A program made the translations under genes and the position numbers. The notes beneath the pieces are model-generated. The model ran no database searches. It saw only the letters and a program-made list of their open reading frames with translations, and had not been told where the DNA came from. Shown here in pieces: positions 1 to 6,876 of a stretch of DNA of 12,752 bases (the stretch's first letter is position 1; each line of letters starts with the position of its first letter). This DNA is from Caldimicrobium sp964493015 (GTDB taxonomy: Bacteria > Desulfobacterota > Thermodesulfobacteria > Thermodesulfobacteriales > Thermodesulfobacteriaceae), in NCBI GenBank assembly GCA_964493015.1, contig CAZBLU010000044.1, forward strand, positions 1 through 12,752, written 5' to 3'.

Positions 1-414
1 GATACGATAAACCTCAGAAAGGGAAAGCCTGGGATTCTCATGAATCTTTTGCCCTGTTTTCGCATCTATTAGTTGAAATCTGCCTTCAAACTGGATCCTT
101 CTCTCCCTTGTCTGAAGAAAGACCTCATAAGAGATAGGTTCCACATAGATGCGGTTTATCTCCCCTCTCAGCACCAGATCTGCCTCACCTTCACTATAGA
201 CAGGTAGGAGAAATCTTCCCTGAGCGAATTTATGCCTGAGTTCCTGGGCTAAAATTTCTCCTAATTCAGGTTCTTGGGTATAGTTTTTAAAGGGAGCTAT
301 GTAGATCCTTCTCCAGTTCTCCTTAAAATAGGCAGGCCTCTCCTGAAAGGTATAACCACAGGAAAAGAGAAGGGCACTAAGAAACCACAAGATTAATAAG
401 TTTTTCAGGGACAA
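1..414 (-). CDS. lptE: LptE-like LPS-assembly lipoprotein, 3' end outside window
   Basis: This is the N-terminal 138 residues of a lipoprotein that runs off the left edge; E. coli LptE is about 190 residues. I chose a TTG start at 414 because a good ribosome binding site (AAGGAAGG) lies six bases before it. The start gives M-S-L-K-N followed by a hydrophobic stretch and a lipobox L16-F17-S18-C19-G20. A CTG at 408 is the alternative. The first 38 bases overlap the end of leuS in another frame. After the lipidated Cys the sequence is typical of LptE/RlpB: the I-Y-I-A-P-F-K-N-Y-T-Q-E segment near residues 35-46, then L-x-x-E-L, then an A-D-L-V-L-R-G-E-I motif. By family knowledge LptE plugs the LptD barrel and helps insert LPS into the outer leaflet. 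Its position directly after leuS is common in Gram-negatives. The call rests on pattern and context, not a search. Confidence 0.8.
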   Translation of the reverse strand, partial: MSLKNLLILWFLSALLFSCGYTFQERPAYFKENWRRIYIAPFKNYTQEPELGEILAQELRHKFAQGRFLLPVYSEGEADLVLRGEINRIYVEPISYEVFLQTRERRIQFEGRFQLIDAKTGQKIHENPRLSLSEVYRI

Positions 415-2965
415 AGACCACCTTCCTTATCGTCTTCCCTTCTAAGTATTTTTTCACTTTGGGGAGATCTTTGGCAAGTTCTAAGGCCTCTTCCTTAGTG
501 ATATCCCTTGAGACCTCAACCTGATCCCTCACCTTACCATTCACCTGGATAACAAGGGTTATAGTTTCTTCCTTAAGTAGCTCAGGATCCCAAGAGGGAA
601 AGGGTGCAAGGGATATAAATTCTTCTTTTCCAAGCCTTCTCCATAGCTCCTCACAGATATGAGGACAAACTGGAGAAAGACAAAGCAAGACCTTCTCAAA
701 GACCTCCTTGAGAAGTTTTAAATGGATCTCCTGCTGCAGATCGAGCTCTCTCAAGCTATCCTGAAGATAGTTTAAGAATTCCATAACAGCAGCAATACCT
801 GTATTGAAGTGATATCTTTCAGCAAAATCCTGATGAACCTTAAAGACCATTTGGTGAAGCTTCTGCCTTAGTTTTAGAGCCCGATCTGTGAGCTCCTTGA
901 AATCCTCCTCTCGATAATCTACTTTAGATAGGGCCTCAGCATACTCCTCTACCAAATGATATAGCCTTCTCAAAAATCTATAGGCCCCTTCAATTCCATG
1001 ATCACTCCACTCAAGGTCTTTATCAGGTGGGGCAGCAAAGGCAATGAAAAGCCTCACTGTATCAGCCCCATATCTTTCAATCATAGTATCAGGATCTACC
1101 ACATTACACTTACTCTTAGACATCTTCTCAGATTTTCCTATGATTACCTTCTCTCCACATCCCTCCCTCAAACAGGTGCCCTGAGAAGAGACCTCCTCAG
1201 GATAGATCCAGCCATGCTTAGGACATCTATAGGTCTCCTTAATAACCATCCCCTGAGTGAGAAGATTAGTAAAAGGCTCATCTAATTTCAAATAACCCAA
1301 ATCCCTTAACACCTTGGTAAAAAAACGGGCGTAAAGGAGATGTAAGATAGCATGTTCAATGCCCCCAATATACTGGTCTACCGGAAGCCAGTAGGCTATA
1401 TCCTCGGGATTGAAAGGCTCAGGATAATCAGGACAGGTAAACCTGGCAAAATACCAGGAAGACTCTACAAAGGTATCAAAGGTATCGGTCTCTCTCCGAG
1501 CTCGCCCCCCACATTTTGGACAGGTAGTTTCTACAAATTCCTTCAGCTGGGGAAGAGGGCTTCTACCCCTGGGATCTATTTGGGCCTCAAGGGGTAAAAG
1601 CACAGGGAGATTTTCCAGTTTTTCAGGCACTATACCACATCTCTCACAATATATCATAGGAATAGGACATCCCCAGTAACGCTGGCGACTAACCCCCCAG
1701 TCCCTAAGTCTGTAGGTCACCCTCTTCTTGCCCAAAGAGAGGGCCTCTAATTTCTCTATTATCCGCTTCTTGCCTAACTCATTTTCCAGGCCAGAAAATT
1801 CGTAAGAATCTACCATAATCCCAGGGCCTTCGTAGGCCTCTGCCATATCCTCTGGCCTAAGCTCTCTATCCCTTGGCTGAATAACTACCTTGATGGGTAG
1901 GCCATATTTTCGGGCAAACTCAAAGTCTCTCTGATCATGGGCTGGCACACACATAATGGCCCCTGTGCCATATTCCATAAGGACAAAGTTGGCCACATAT
2001 ATGGGCAAAAGCTCTGAAGTAAGGGGATGCCTGGCAAAACTCTCAAGGAAAAGGCCCTCTTTTTCAGCTGTGCCCTCCTCTATGCGTCTCCTTTCCTTTC
2101 TAACCTTTTCCCTAAATTCCCTAAGCCTATCTAAAAGTCCCTTCCTTTGGGCAAGCTCTTCAGCCACGGGATGCTCTGGAGAGAGGGCTACATAGGTTGC
2201 TCCATAGAGGGTATCTGGCCTTGTAGTAAAAACAATAAGGCTCTTTCCTAAATCGGGAAGCTCAAAATAAATCTCTGCCCCCTCACTTCTCCCAATCCAA
2301 TTTCTCTGCATGAGGATCACCTTTTCAGGCCAGTGCCCCTCAAGCCTCTTTAGGTCCTCAAGAAGCTCTTCAGCATAGGCTGTTATTCTAAGAAACCAAC
2401 CTTCCATCTCGCGAGAAGTTACCTCTTCCCCACATCTCCAACATTTGCCATCCTCTACCTGTTCGTTGGCAAGCACAGTTTGGCAAGATTCACACCAGTT
2501 GACTAAACTCTTTTTCCTATAGGCAAGACCCTTTTCATACATCTCTATGAAAAATCTCTGCTCAAACTTGTAATAATTAGGATCACAGGTTGCAAATTCT
2601 CGGTCCCAGTCATAGCTAAAGCCCAGTTTCTTCAACTGGGCTCTCATATAATCAATATTTGAGTAAGTCCACTTAGCTGGATGGATACCATGTTTAAGGG
2701 CTGCATTTTCTGCTGGCAAGCCAAAGGCATCCCATCCCATAGGATGAAGCACATTAAAGCCCTTCATACGCTTTATGCGAGCTATAATATCCCCTAAGGT
2801 GTAATTTCTCACATGCCCCATGTGGATCCTGCCAGAAGGATAGGGAAACATCTCTAATACATAAAATTTGGGCTTAGAGGGATCAGTCTTTACCTTAAAA
2901 ATCTTGCTTTCCTCCCAAATCTTTTGCCACCTCTTCTCAATCTCTGCTGGGTTATAGCCCTTCAT
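377..2965 (-). CDS. leuS: Leucyl-tRNA synthetase
   Basis: Class I aminoacyl-tRNA synthetase that charges tRNA-Leu with leucine in the cytoplasm. At 862 residues it matches the bacterial family (E. coli about 860). The HIGH signature is H48-M-G-H51 within P-Y-P-S-G-R-I-H-M-G-H, and the KMSKS loop is K614-M-S-K-S618. The CP1 editing domain is seen as T-T-R-P-D-T-L-Y-G (247-255) and G-T-G-A-I-M-C-V-P-A-H-D-Q-R-D (333-347), so hydrolytic proofreading should be intact. Zinc-ribbon cysteines occur at 158/161 with 175/178, and at 440/443 with 482/485. A further Cys/His cluster (C581, H584, C598, C603) sits just before KMSKS in the leucine-specific insert. The ATG is preceded by GAGGAAGG at good spacing. 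It lies 19 bases after icd and overlaps lptE, so it is probably an inner gene of a greA-icd-leuS-lptE transcript. No T-box or leader is visible. Confidence 0.98.
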   Translation of the reverse strand: MKGYNPAEIEKRWQKIWEESKIFKVKTDPSKPKFYVLEMFPYPSGRIHMGHVRNYTLGDIIARIKRMKGFNVLHPMGWDAFGLPAENAALKHGIHPAKWTYSNIDYMRAQLKKLGFSYDWDREFATCDPNYYKFEQRFFIEMYEKGLAYRKKSLVNWCESCQTVLANEQVEDGKCWRCGEEVTSREMEGWFLRITAYAEELLEDLKRLEGHWPEKVILMQRNWIGRSEGAEIYFELPDLGKSLIVFTTRPDTLYGATYVALSPEHPVAEELAQRKGLLDRLREFREKVRKERRRIEEGTAEKEGLFLESFARHPLTSELLPIYVANFVLMEYGTGAIMCVPAHDQRDFEFARKYGLPIKVVIQPRDRELRPEDMAEAYEGPGIMVDSYEFSGLENELGKKRIIEKLEALSLGKKRVTYRLRDWGVSRQRYWGCPIPMIYCERCGIVPEKLENLPVLLPLEAQIDPRGRSPLPQLKEFVETTCPKCGGRARRETDTFDTFVESSWYFARFTCPDYPEPFNPEDIAYWLPVDQYIGGIEHAILHLLYARFFTKVLRDLGYLKLDEPFTNLLTQGMVIKETYRCPKHGWIYPEEVSSQGTCLREGCGEKVIIGKSEKMSKSKCNVVDPDTMIERYGADTVRLFIAFAAPPDKDLEWSDHGIEGAYRFLRRLYHLVEEYAEALSKVDYREEDFKELTDRALKLRQKLHQMVFKVHQDFAERYHFNTGIAAVMEFLNYLQDSLRELDLQQEIHLKLLKEVFEKVLLCLSPVCPHICEELWRRLGKEEFISLAPFPSWDPELLKEETITLVIQVNGKVRDQVEVSRDITKEEALELAKDLPKVKKYLEGKTIRKVVFVPEKLINLVVS

Positions 2966-2984
2966 CGTTCCTTCCTCAGATTAT

Positions 2985-4208
2985 TTATGGCAGAGTTTCT
3001 ATATTTTTAATAATTTCATCAGCAAATTCAGAGCACTTTACCTCTTTTGCCCCTTCAAGTTGACGGGCAAGGTCATAAGTAACTACTTTGCTCTGAATAG
3101 TTTTAGCTAAGGCCTCCCAGATAAGCTCTGCCGCCTCGTGCCAGCCCATATATTCAAGCATCATCTTAGCAGAAAGTATTAAGGATGAGGGATTAGCCTT
3201 ATCCAGACCAGCGTATTTAGGAGCAGAGCCATGAGTGGCCTCAAAGACGGCATAGCCATCACCAATATTGGCCCCAGGAGCCATACCAAGGCCACCTACC
3301 TGGGCTGCCAGAGCATCAGACAAATAATCTCCATTCAAATTAGGAGTGGCAAGCACGCTATACTCCTCTGGACGAAGAAGGGCCCACTGAAACATGGCAT
3401 CGGCAATACGATCCTTGATCACCACTACACCCTTGGGCACCCCTTGAGGGTATCTGAGAGAAAGCTCTTCCTCCGCAACCGTCCTATCAGGAAATTCCTC
3501 ACGGGCAAGTTCATAGCCCCAAGCCCTAAAGGCACCTTCAGTAAATTTCATAATATTCCCCTTGTGCACTAAGGTCACACTGGGAAGCCCCTTTTCTAAG
3601 GCATACTGGATAGCCTTGCGCACAAGCCTCTTTGTTCCAAAGGCAGATATGGGCTTTATCCCAATTCCTGAATCTTCTCTGATATTTTTGCCAAAATTTT
3701 CCCTGATAAATTCGATAAGTTTTTTAGCCTCAGGGGATCCTGCCTGATATTCAATACCTGCATAGACATCCTCTGTATTCTCTCTAAAGATAACCATATT
3801 GACCTTATGAGGTTCCCTAACAGGGCTTGGTGTTCCAGGAATCCAACGCACAGGTCTTACACAGGCATAGAGATCAAGGACCTGCCTCAGGGTTACATTT
3901 ATACTTCTGAATCCTCCTCCAACAGGTGTAGTTAGGGGCCCCTTTATGGCAATTACGCACTCTTTAATGGTCTTCAGAGTCTCCTCAGGAAGATATTCTC
4001 CAGTCTCTCGGAAGGCCTTTTCCCCAGCCAGGGCCTCCTTCCAGAGGATTTTTCTCTGGCCACCATAGGCCTTTGCTACTGCTGCATCCACCACCTTGAT
4101 CATGGCCCGAGTAATATCTGGACCAATTCCATCTCCCTCAATATAGGCTATCTCTGGATCATTAGGCACATCCAAAGAGAGATCCTCTCTCAGGCGAATC
4201 TTAGACAT
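2985..4208 (-). CDS. icd: Isocitrate dehydrogenase (NADP+)
   Basis: Converts isocitrate to 2-oxoglutarate and CO2 in the TCA cycle. At 407 residues it resembles E. coli Icd (416). Substrate-binding S102 lies in R-S-I-N-V-T-L-R, Y149 in E-D-V-Y-A-G, and K216 in V-H-K-G-N-I-M-K-F. Metal-binding aspartates are seen in K-D-R-I-A-D (around 266-270) and L-N-G-D-Y-L-S-D (D294, D298). The cofactor pocket keeps the NADP-type residues: K331-Y332 in A-P-K-Y-A-G and Y378 with R382 in T-Y-D-L-A-R, matching E. coli K344/Y345/Y391/R395. NADP+ preference is therefore inferred. A strong ribosome binding site (GGAGGAGA) precedes the ATG. It starts nine bases after greA and ends 19 bases before leuS. S102 is the residue equivalent to the AceK-phosphorylated Ser113 of E. 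coli; no aceK is in the window. Confidence 0.97.
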   Translation of the reverse strand: MSKIRLREDLSLDVPNDPEIAYIEGDGIGPDITRAMIKVVDAAVAKAYGGQRKILWKEALAGEKAFRETGEYLPEETLKTIKECVIAIKGPLTTPVGGGFRSINVTLRQVLDLYACVRPVRWIPGTPSPVREPHKVNMVIFRENTEDVYAGIEYQAGSPEAKKLIEFIRENFGKNIREDSGIGIKPISAFGTKRLVRKAIQYALEKGLPSVTLVHKGNIMKFTEGAFRAWGYELAREEFPDRTVAEEELSLRYPQGVPKGVVVIKDRIADAMFQWALLRPEEYSVLATPNLNGDYLSDALAAQVGGLGMAPGANIGDGYAVFEATHGSAPKYAGLDKANPSSLILSAKMMLEYMGWHEAAELIWEALAKTIQSKVVTYDLARQLEGAKEVKCSEFADEIIKNIETLP

Positions 4209-4217
4209 GCTCTCCTC

Positions 4218-4688
4218 CTATATCTCAATTTCCAGGATCTCAAATTTTCTTAGACCTGCAGGTGTTTGCACCTTGACCTCCTCTCCTATTTCTTTGCCAA
4301 TTAAGGCCTTAGCTAAGGGGGAATTTATAGAAATACTTCCATTGCCTGGATCTGCCTCATAAGGGCCAACAATCTTATAGGTAACCACTTCATTGGTTTC
4401 AAGATTTAAGAGTTTTACCACTACACCAAATTGCACCTTATCTGGAGCCTCCTTGAGGGGTGGAACAATCTCTGCCTGAGCCAAAAGCCCCTGGAGCTCC
4501 TGGATTCTGCCCTCAATATAGGCCTGCCTCTCCTTGGCAGCCTCATATTCGGCATTTTCGGAGAGATCTCCATGGGCCCTCGCCTCCTCAATAGCTTGAA
4601 TAGTCTTTCTCCTCTCAACCTTTATTAAGTGCTCAAGCTCCTTCTTAAGCTTCTCAAGCCCCTCTGGTGTAAATGGGATCTTGGTCAC
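4218..4688 (-). CDS. greA: Transcription elongation factor GreA
   Basis: GreA enters the RNA polymerase secondary channel and stimulates cleavage of backtracked transcripts, rescuing stalled complexes. At 156 residues it is normal length (E. coli 158). Residues 1-75 form the long antiparallel coiled coil, rich in L/E/K. The catalytic tip carries A-H-G-D-L-S-E-N-A-E-Y, with acidic residues D41 and E44 at the positions used in E. coli. The rest (about 80-156) is the FKBP-like C-terminal domain, ending with A-G-L-R-K-F-E-I-L-E. The start is GTG at 4688, supported by AGGAGGTGA six bases upstream. It probably leads the greA-icd-leuS-lptE run, since a promoter-like pair lies between it and the preceding HEPN gene and the downstream genes are within 20 bases of one another. 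Confidence 0.97.
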   Translation of the reverse strand: MTKIPFTPEGLEKLKKELEHLIKVERRKTIQAIEEARAHGDLSENAEYEAAKERQAYIEGRIQELQGLLAQAEIVPPLKEAPDKVQFGVVVKLLNLETNEVVTYKIVGPYEADPGNGSISINSPLAKALIGKEIGEEVKVQTPAGLRKFEILEIEI

Positions 4689-4730
4689 CGAAACTCACCT
4701 CCTGCTACCTAAAATATACTCTCATGCTCA

Positions 4731-4758
4731 AGTATATACATATTAAGAAAAACTGCAA
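4731..4758 (-). promoter_or_regulatory. Candidate sigma-70 promoter for greA-icd-leuS-lptE
   Basis: On the minus strand TTGCAG (4753-4758) and TATACT (4731-4736) are 16 bases apart. The -10 matches consensus at five of six bases; the -35 matches at three. Transcription would start near 4724, leaving a leader of about 36 bases that contains AGGAGGTGA. It lies immediately after the HEPN stop codon. No terminator hairpin is visible between the HEPN gene and greA, so read-through from upstream is also possible. Confidence 0.45.
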
Positions 4759-5172
4759 TTACTCCAAAGAGATCTTCTCTTTTACCAGGTCAACTATTCT
4801 CTTGGCTTTACCTATAGCTCTTTCTCCATCCTCTCTGTCATAAACCTCTGAGGGGATAGCCAAATCTGGTAAAGCATCTGGATATCTTGTGGGTATGTAA
4901 AATTTGTCCAACCACTTGGCAAAAGAGACAAGCTCTACAAAGGCTAAATCATGTCTCCCAGCAAGTTCGCAGAGAGACCCCACTGAATGCCCCTTAATCT
5001 CTTCAAAACCGAGAAAGTATAAAAAAGCTTTTAGGGCCTTTTCTGCAGCCTGCTGAGAAAGAAAGCAGGCTAAATTAAAACTTTCCCATTCTAAGGCCTT
5101 AACGGCATCCTTTAAATCATATTCAGCCTGTTTTAACCACTTTAGAGCTATCTCCTTAAGGCTCTCTCGCAT
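4759..5172 (-). CDS. HEPN domain protein, partner of upstream MNT nucleotidyltransferase
   Basis: A 137-residue all-helical protein of the HEPN family of the type paired with minimal nucleotidyltransferases. Family-like features are W12-L-K-Q-A-E-Y-D-L near the N-terminus, F-L-S-Q-Q-A-A-E-K-A-L-K-A (37-49), G61-H62-S-V after the second helix, and Y92-I-P-T-R-Y-P-D-A (to residue 100), a signature of the PF05168-like group. I do not see the R-x4-6-H motif that defines the ribonuclease-active HEPN branch. Its ATG lies inside the end of the nucleotidyltransferase gene (17-base overlap), with GAGGGGAAA as ribosome binding site, so the two are translationally coupled. Such pairs act as toxin-antitoxin modules or as uncharacterised nucleotide-transfer complexes. 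Which applies here is unknown; without the RNase motif the HEPN may be a binding or scaffold subunit, or a target of the transferase. Confidence 0.85.
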   Translation of the reverse strand: MRESLKEIALKWLKQAEYDLKDAVKALEWESFNLACFLSQQAAEKALKAFLYFLGFEEIKGHSVGSLCELAGRHDLAFVELVSFAKWLDKFYIPTRYPDALPDLAIPSEVYDREDGERAIGKAKRIVDLVKEKISLE

Positions 5173-5509
5173 AGAGCACTTTCCCCTCTCTAAGGGCCCT
5201 CTTAATAAAGGGATTCACCCCCTGCATCCGCTCTATTTCCTCTGGCGTATACAGCAAAAGGTCAACTTCGCTTGGCAGGTCAAGGTTCTCGCTTATCAGA
5301 TCAAACCTCTCTAAAAACCTCTCAGGTAGATCCTCCACAATAGCCAAAAGATCAATATCACTCTCTCCTCTCACCTCACCTCTGGCAAGAGAACCAAAGA
5401 GTATAATCTTGAGGGGTTTTAATTTTTTTATCTCTGCAACTATGTGGGGAAGCTTTGCCTCAAGCTCTCTCCTACGGGCCTCCCCTAAACCTTTTTTGGC
5501 AACAATCAT
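5156..5509 (-). CDS. Minimal nucleotidyltransferase (MNT), partner of HEPN gene
   Basis: A 117-residue member of the DNA polymerase beta-like nucleotidyltransferase superfamily. The core motif is I-L-F-G39-S40-L-A-R-G-E-V-R-G-E-S-D51-I-D53, and a third acidic residue is D83 in E-V-D-L-L-L-Y. The G-S and all three catalytic carboxylates are therefore present and activity is plausible. By family knowledge, paired MNTs transfer AMP or another nucleotide to a partner, in some systems to the HEPN toxin to silence it. It starts 15 bases after the purH stop with only a weak ribosome binding site, suggesting expression by read-through, and it overlaps the HEPN gene by 17 bases. The MNT-then-HEPN order is common in thermophiles. 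The substrate cannot be read from the sequence. Confidence 0.88.
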   Translation of the reverse strand: MIVAKKGLGEARRRELEAKLPHIVAEIKKLKPLKIILFGSLARGEVRGESDIDLLAIVEDLPERFLERFDLISENLDLPSEVDLLLYTPEEIERMQGVNPFIKRALREGKVLYAREP

Positions 5510-5524
5510 AATCTGAGGTATTAT

Positions 5525-6817
5525 TTAATGCTTAAAGGCCCTCTGCCCTGTAAACATCATAGCAACAGGCGGATAGGCCTCATTGCAGGCCTGAATAACC
5601 TCCCAGTCCCTCACAGAACCCCCTGGCTGAAGTATGGCACTTATACCCTGTCTAATAGCCACATCAGCTGCGTCTCTAAAGGGGAGAAAACCATCAGAAA
5701 CCATAACGGCATTAATAAGTCCAGCCTTAGCCTTAGCTGTCTCCTGATCTATCTCCTCCTTCACCTCTTTAGGCCTCAAGCCCTTTTCAATCTCTAACTC
5801 AAGTTGCTTGTAAGGGATGCCAAGCTTAGAATAGCACAACCAGTCAGCATAATTTCTATAGGCCTTAAAAATAGCTATCTCTGTGCAACCCACTCTGTCT
5901 TGTTCTCCTGTGCCTATGGCAACTGTTCTCTCATCCTTAACAAAGAGCACAGAGTTAGAGGTCACTCCAAGCTCAACAGCCCAACCAAAAATCATATCCC
6001 TGATTTCTCTTTCATCAGGCTCCCTGAGACACCTATACTCCACCCCATCTTTTACAGCTACAGCTGGCTTTAAATCCTCCTTAGACCTAATCCTATTTTT
6101 TTGAGAGACCTGAAGAATTATTCCTCCATCCATCAAACTCTTAAACTCTACGAAGGAATAATTTGCATAGTCCGCTAATTTATCCATCCTTTTGATCCTG
6201 ATTATCCTCAAATCTTTTCTTTTCTTAAGCACCTCTATGGCCCCTTCCTCGTAATCAGGGGCGGCAACCACTTCAAAGTAATGGGCGGCAATAGCCTCTG
6301 CACAAGCCTTATCAACTGCCCTATTTAGAGCAATAGCTCCACCAAAGGCTGCTACACGGTCTGCACTCCAGGCCCGCAAAAAGGCCTCTTCTAAGGTGCT
6401 TCCATAGGCCACCCCACAGGGATTGTTATGCTTCACAATCACACAACAGGGCTTTTCCATTAAATACTTAAGAATATTTAAAGAATTATCCACATCGGTG
6501 AGATTGGTTTTACTGGGATGTTTCCCAAACTGAATAAAATCTGCCTCCCTAAGACTGGAGACTAAGCCAAGCCCAGGATTAATAAATTCCACCTCTCCCA
6601 GCACGAGGTTTCCTGCCACAAGCTCATAGAGGGCTGCTTCCTGGTCGGGATTTTCCCCATACCTTAAGCCCCTTCTTTCCATCACCCCTGGTTCCACTTC
6701 TAAGTCCCAAGTGCGTTTTTTATATATAAGGGTTTGGTCTCCAAAGGTTATTCTCAACTCCGAAGGAAAGTGATCACTCACGATAGTCCTATACATCTTC
6801 TTAAGATCTTCAGCCAT
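5525..6817 (-). CDS. purH: Stand-alone AICAR transformylase (PurH C-terminal domain type)
   Basis: Transfers the formyl group from 10-formyl-tetrahydrofolate to AICAR, giving FAICAR in the penultimate step of purine synthesis. At 430 residues it covers only the transformylase part of usual PurH (about 520), and the N-terminal IMP cyclohydrolase fold is absent. Evidence is the folded active-site set: R-Y-G-E-N-P-D-Q (52-59), catalytic K129-H130 in V-K-H-N-N-P-C-G, D-R-V-A-A-F-G-G (153-160), V-S-D-G-F-L-P-F, L-Q-P-G-G-S-V-R-D, and the C-terminal M-F-T-G-Q-R-A-F-K-H ending. The ATG follows GGAGGTG at ideal spacing, with an in-frame start at M-A-E-D-L and no homologous sequence upstream, so the short form is genuine and not a truncated call. 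IMP cyclohydrolase must be encoded elsewhere. It is followed by the MNT/HEPN pair. Confidence 0.94.
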   Translation of the reverse strand: MAEDLKKMYRTIVSDHFPSELRITFGDQTLIYKKRTWDLEVEPGVMERRGLRYGENPDQEAALYELVAGNLVLGEVEFINPGLGLVSSLREADFIQFGKHPSKTNLTDVDNSLNILKYLMEKPCCVIVKHNNPCGVAYGSTLEEAFLRAWSADRVAAFGGAIALNRAVDKACAEAIAAHYFEVVAAPDYEEGAIEVLKKRKDLRIIRIKRMDKLADYANYSFVEFKSLMDGGIILQVSQKNRIRSKEDLKPAVAVKDGVEYRCLREPDEREIRDMIFGWAVELGVTSNSVLFVKDERTVAIGTGEQDRVGCTEIAIFKAYRNYADWLCYSKLGIPYKQLELEIEKGLRPKEVKEEIDQETAKAKAGLINAVMVSDGFLPFRDAADVAIRQGISAILQPGGSVRDWEVIQACNEAYPPVAMMFTGQRAFKH

Positions 6818-6847
6818 AAAGCACCTCCAGGGCTTAGTTTTACCTAA

Positions 6848-6876
6848 AGTATGTTTTAACTTTTTGTAGTTGTCAA
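6848..6876 (-). promoter_or_regulatory. Candidate sigma-70 promoter for purH-MNT-HEPN
   Basis: On the minus strand a perfect TTGACA (6871-6876) is followed after 17 bases by CATACT (6848-6853, four of six to consensus). The -35 box uses the TGA stop codon of lpxB. Predicted initiation near 6841 gives a leader of about 24 bases with GGAGGTG. No PurR-like operator or purine riboswitch structure is visible in this 55-base gap. Confidence 0.6.

Noticed and set aside
2966..2984. Possible leader or T-box control of leuS
   Set aside because: The gap to icd is only 19 bases and holds just a ribosome binding site; there is no room for a T-box or attenuator.
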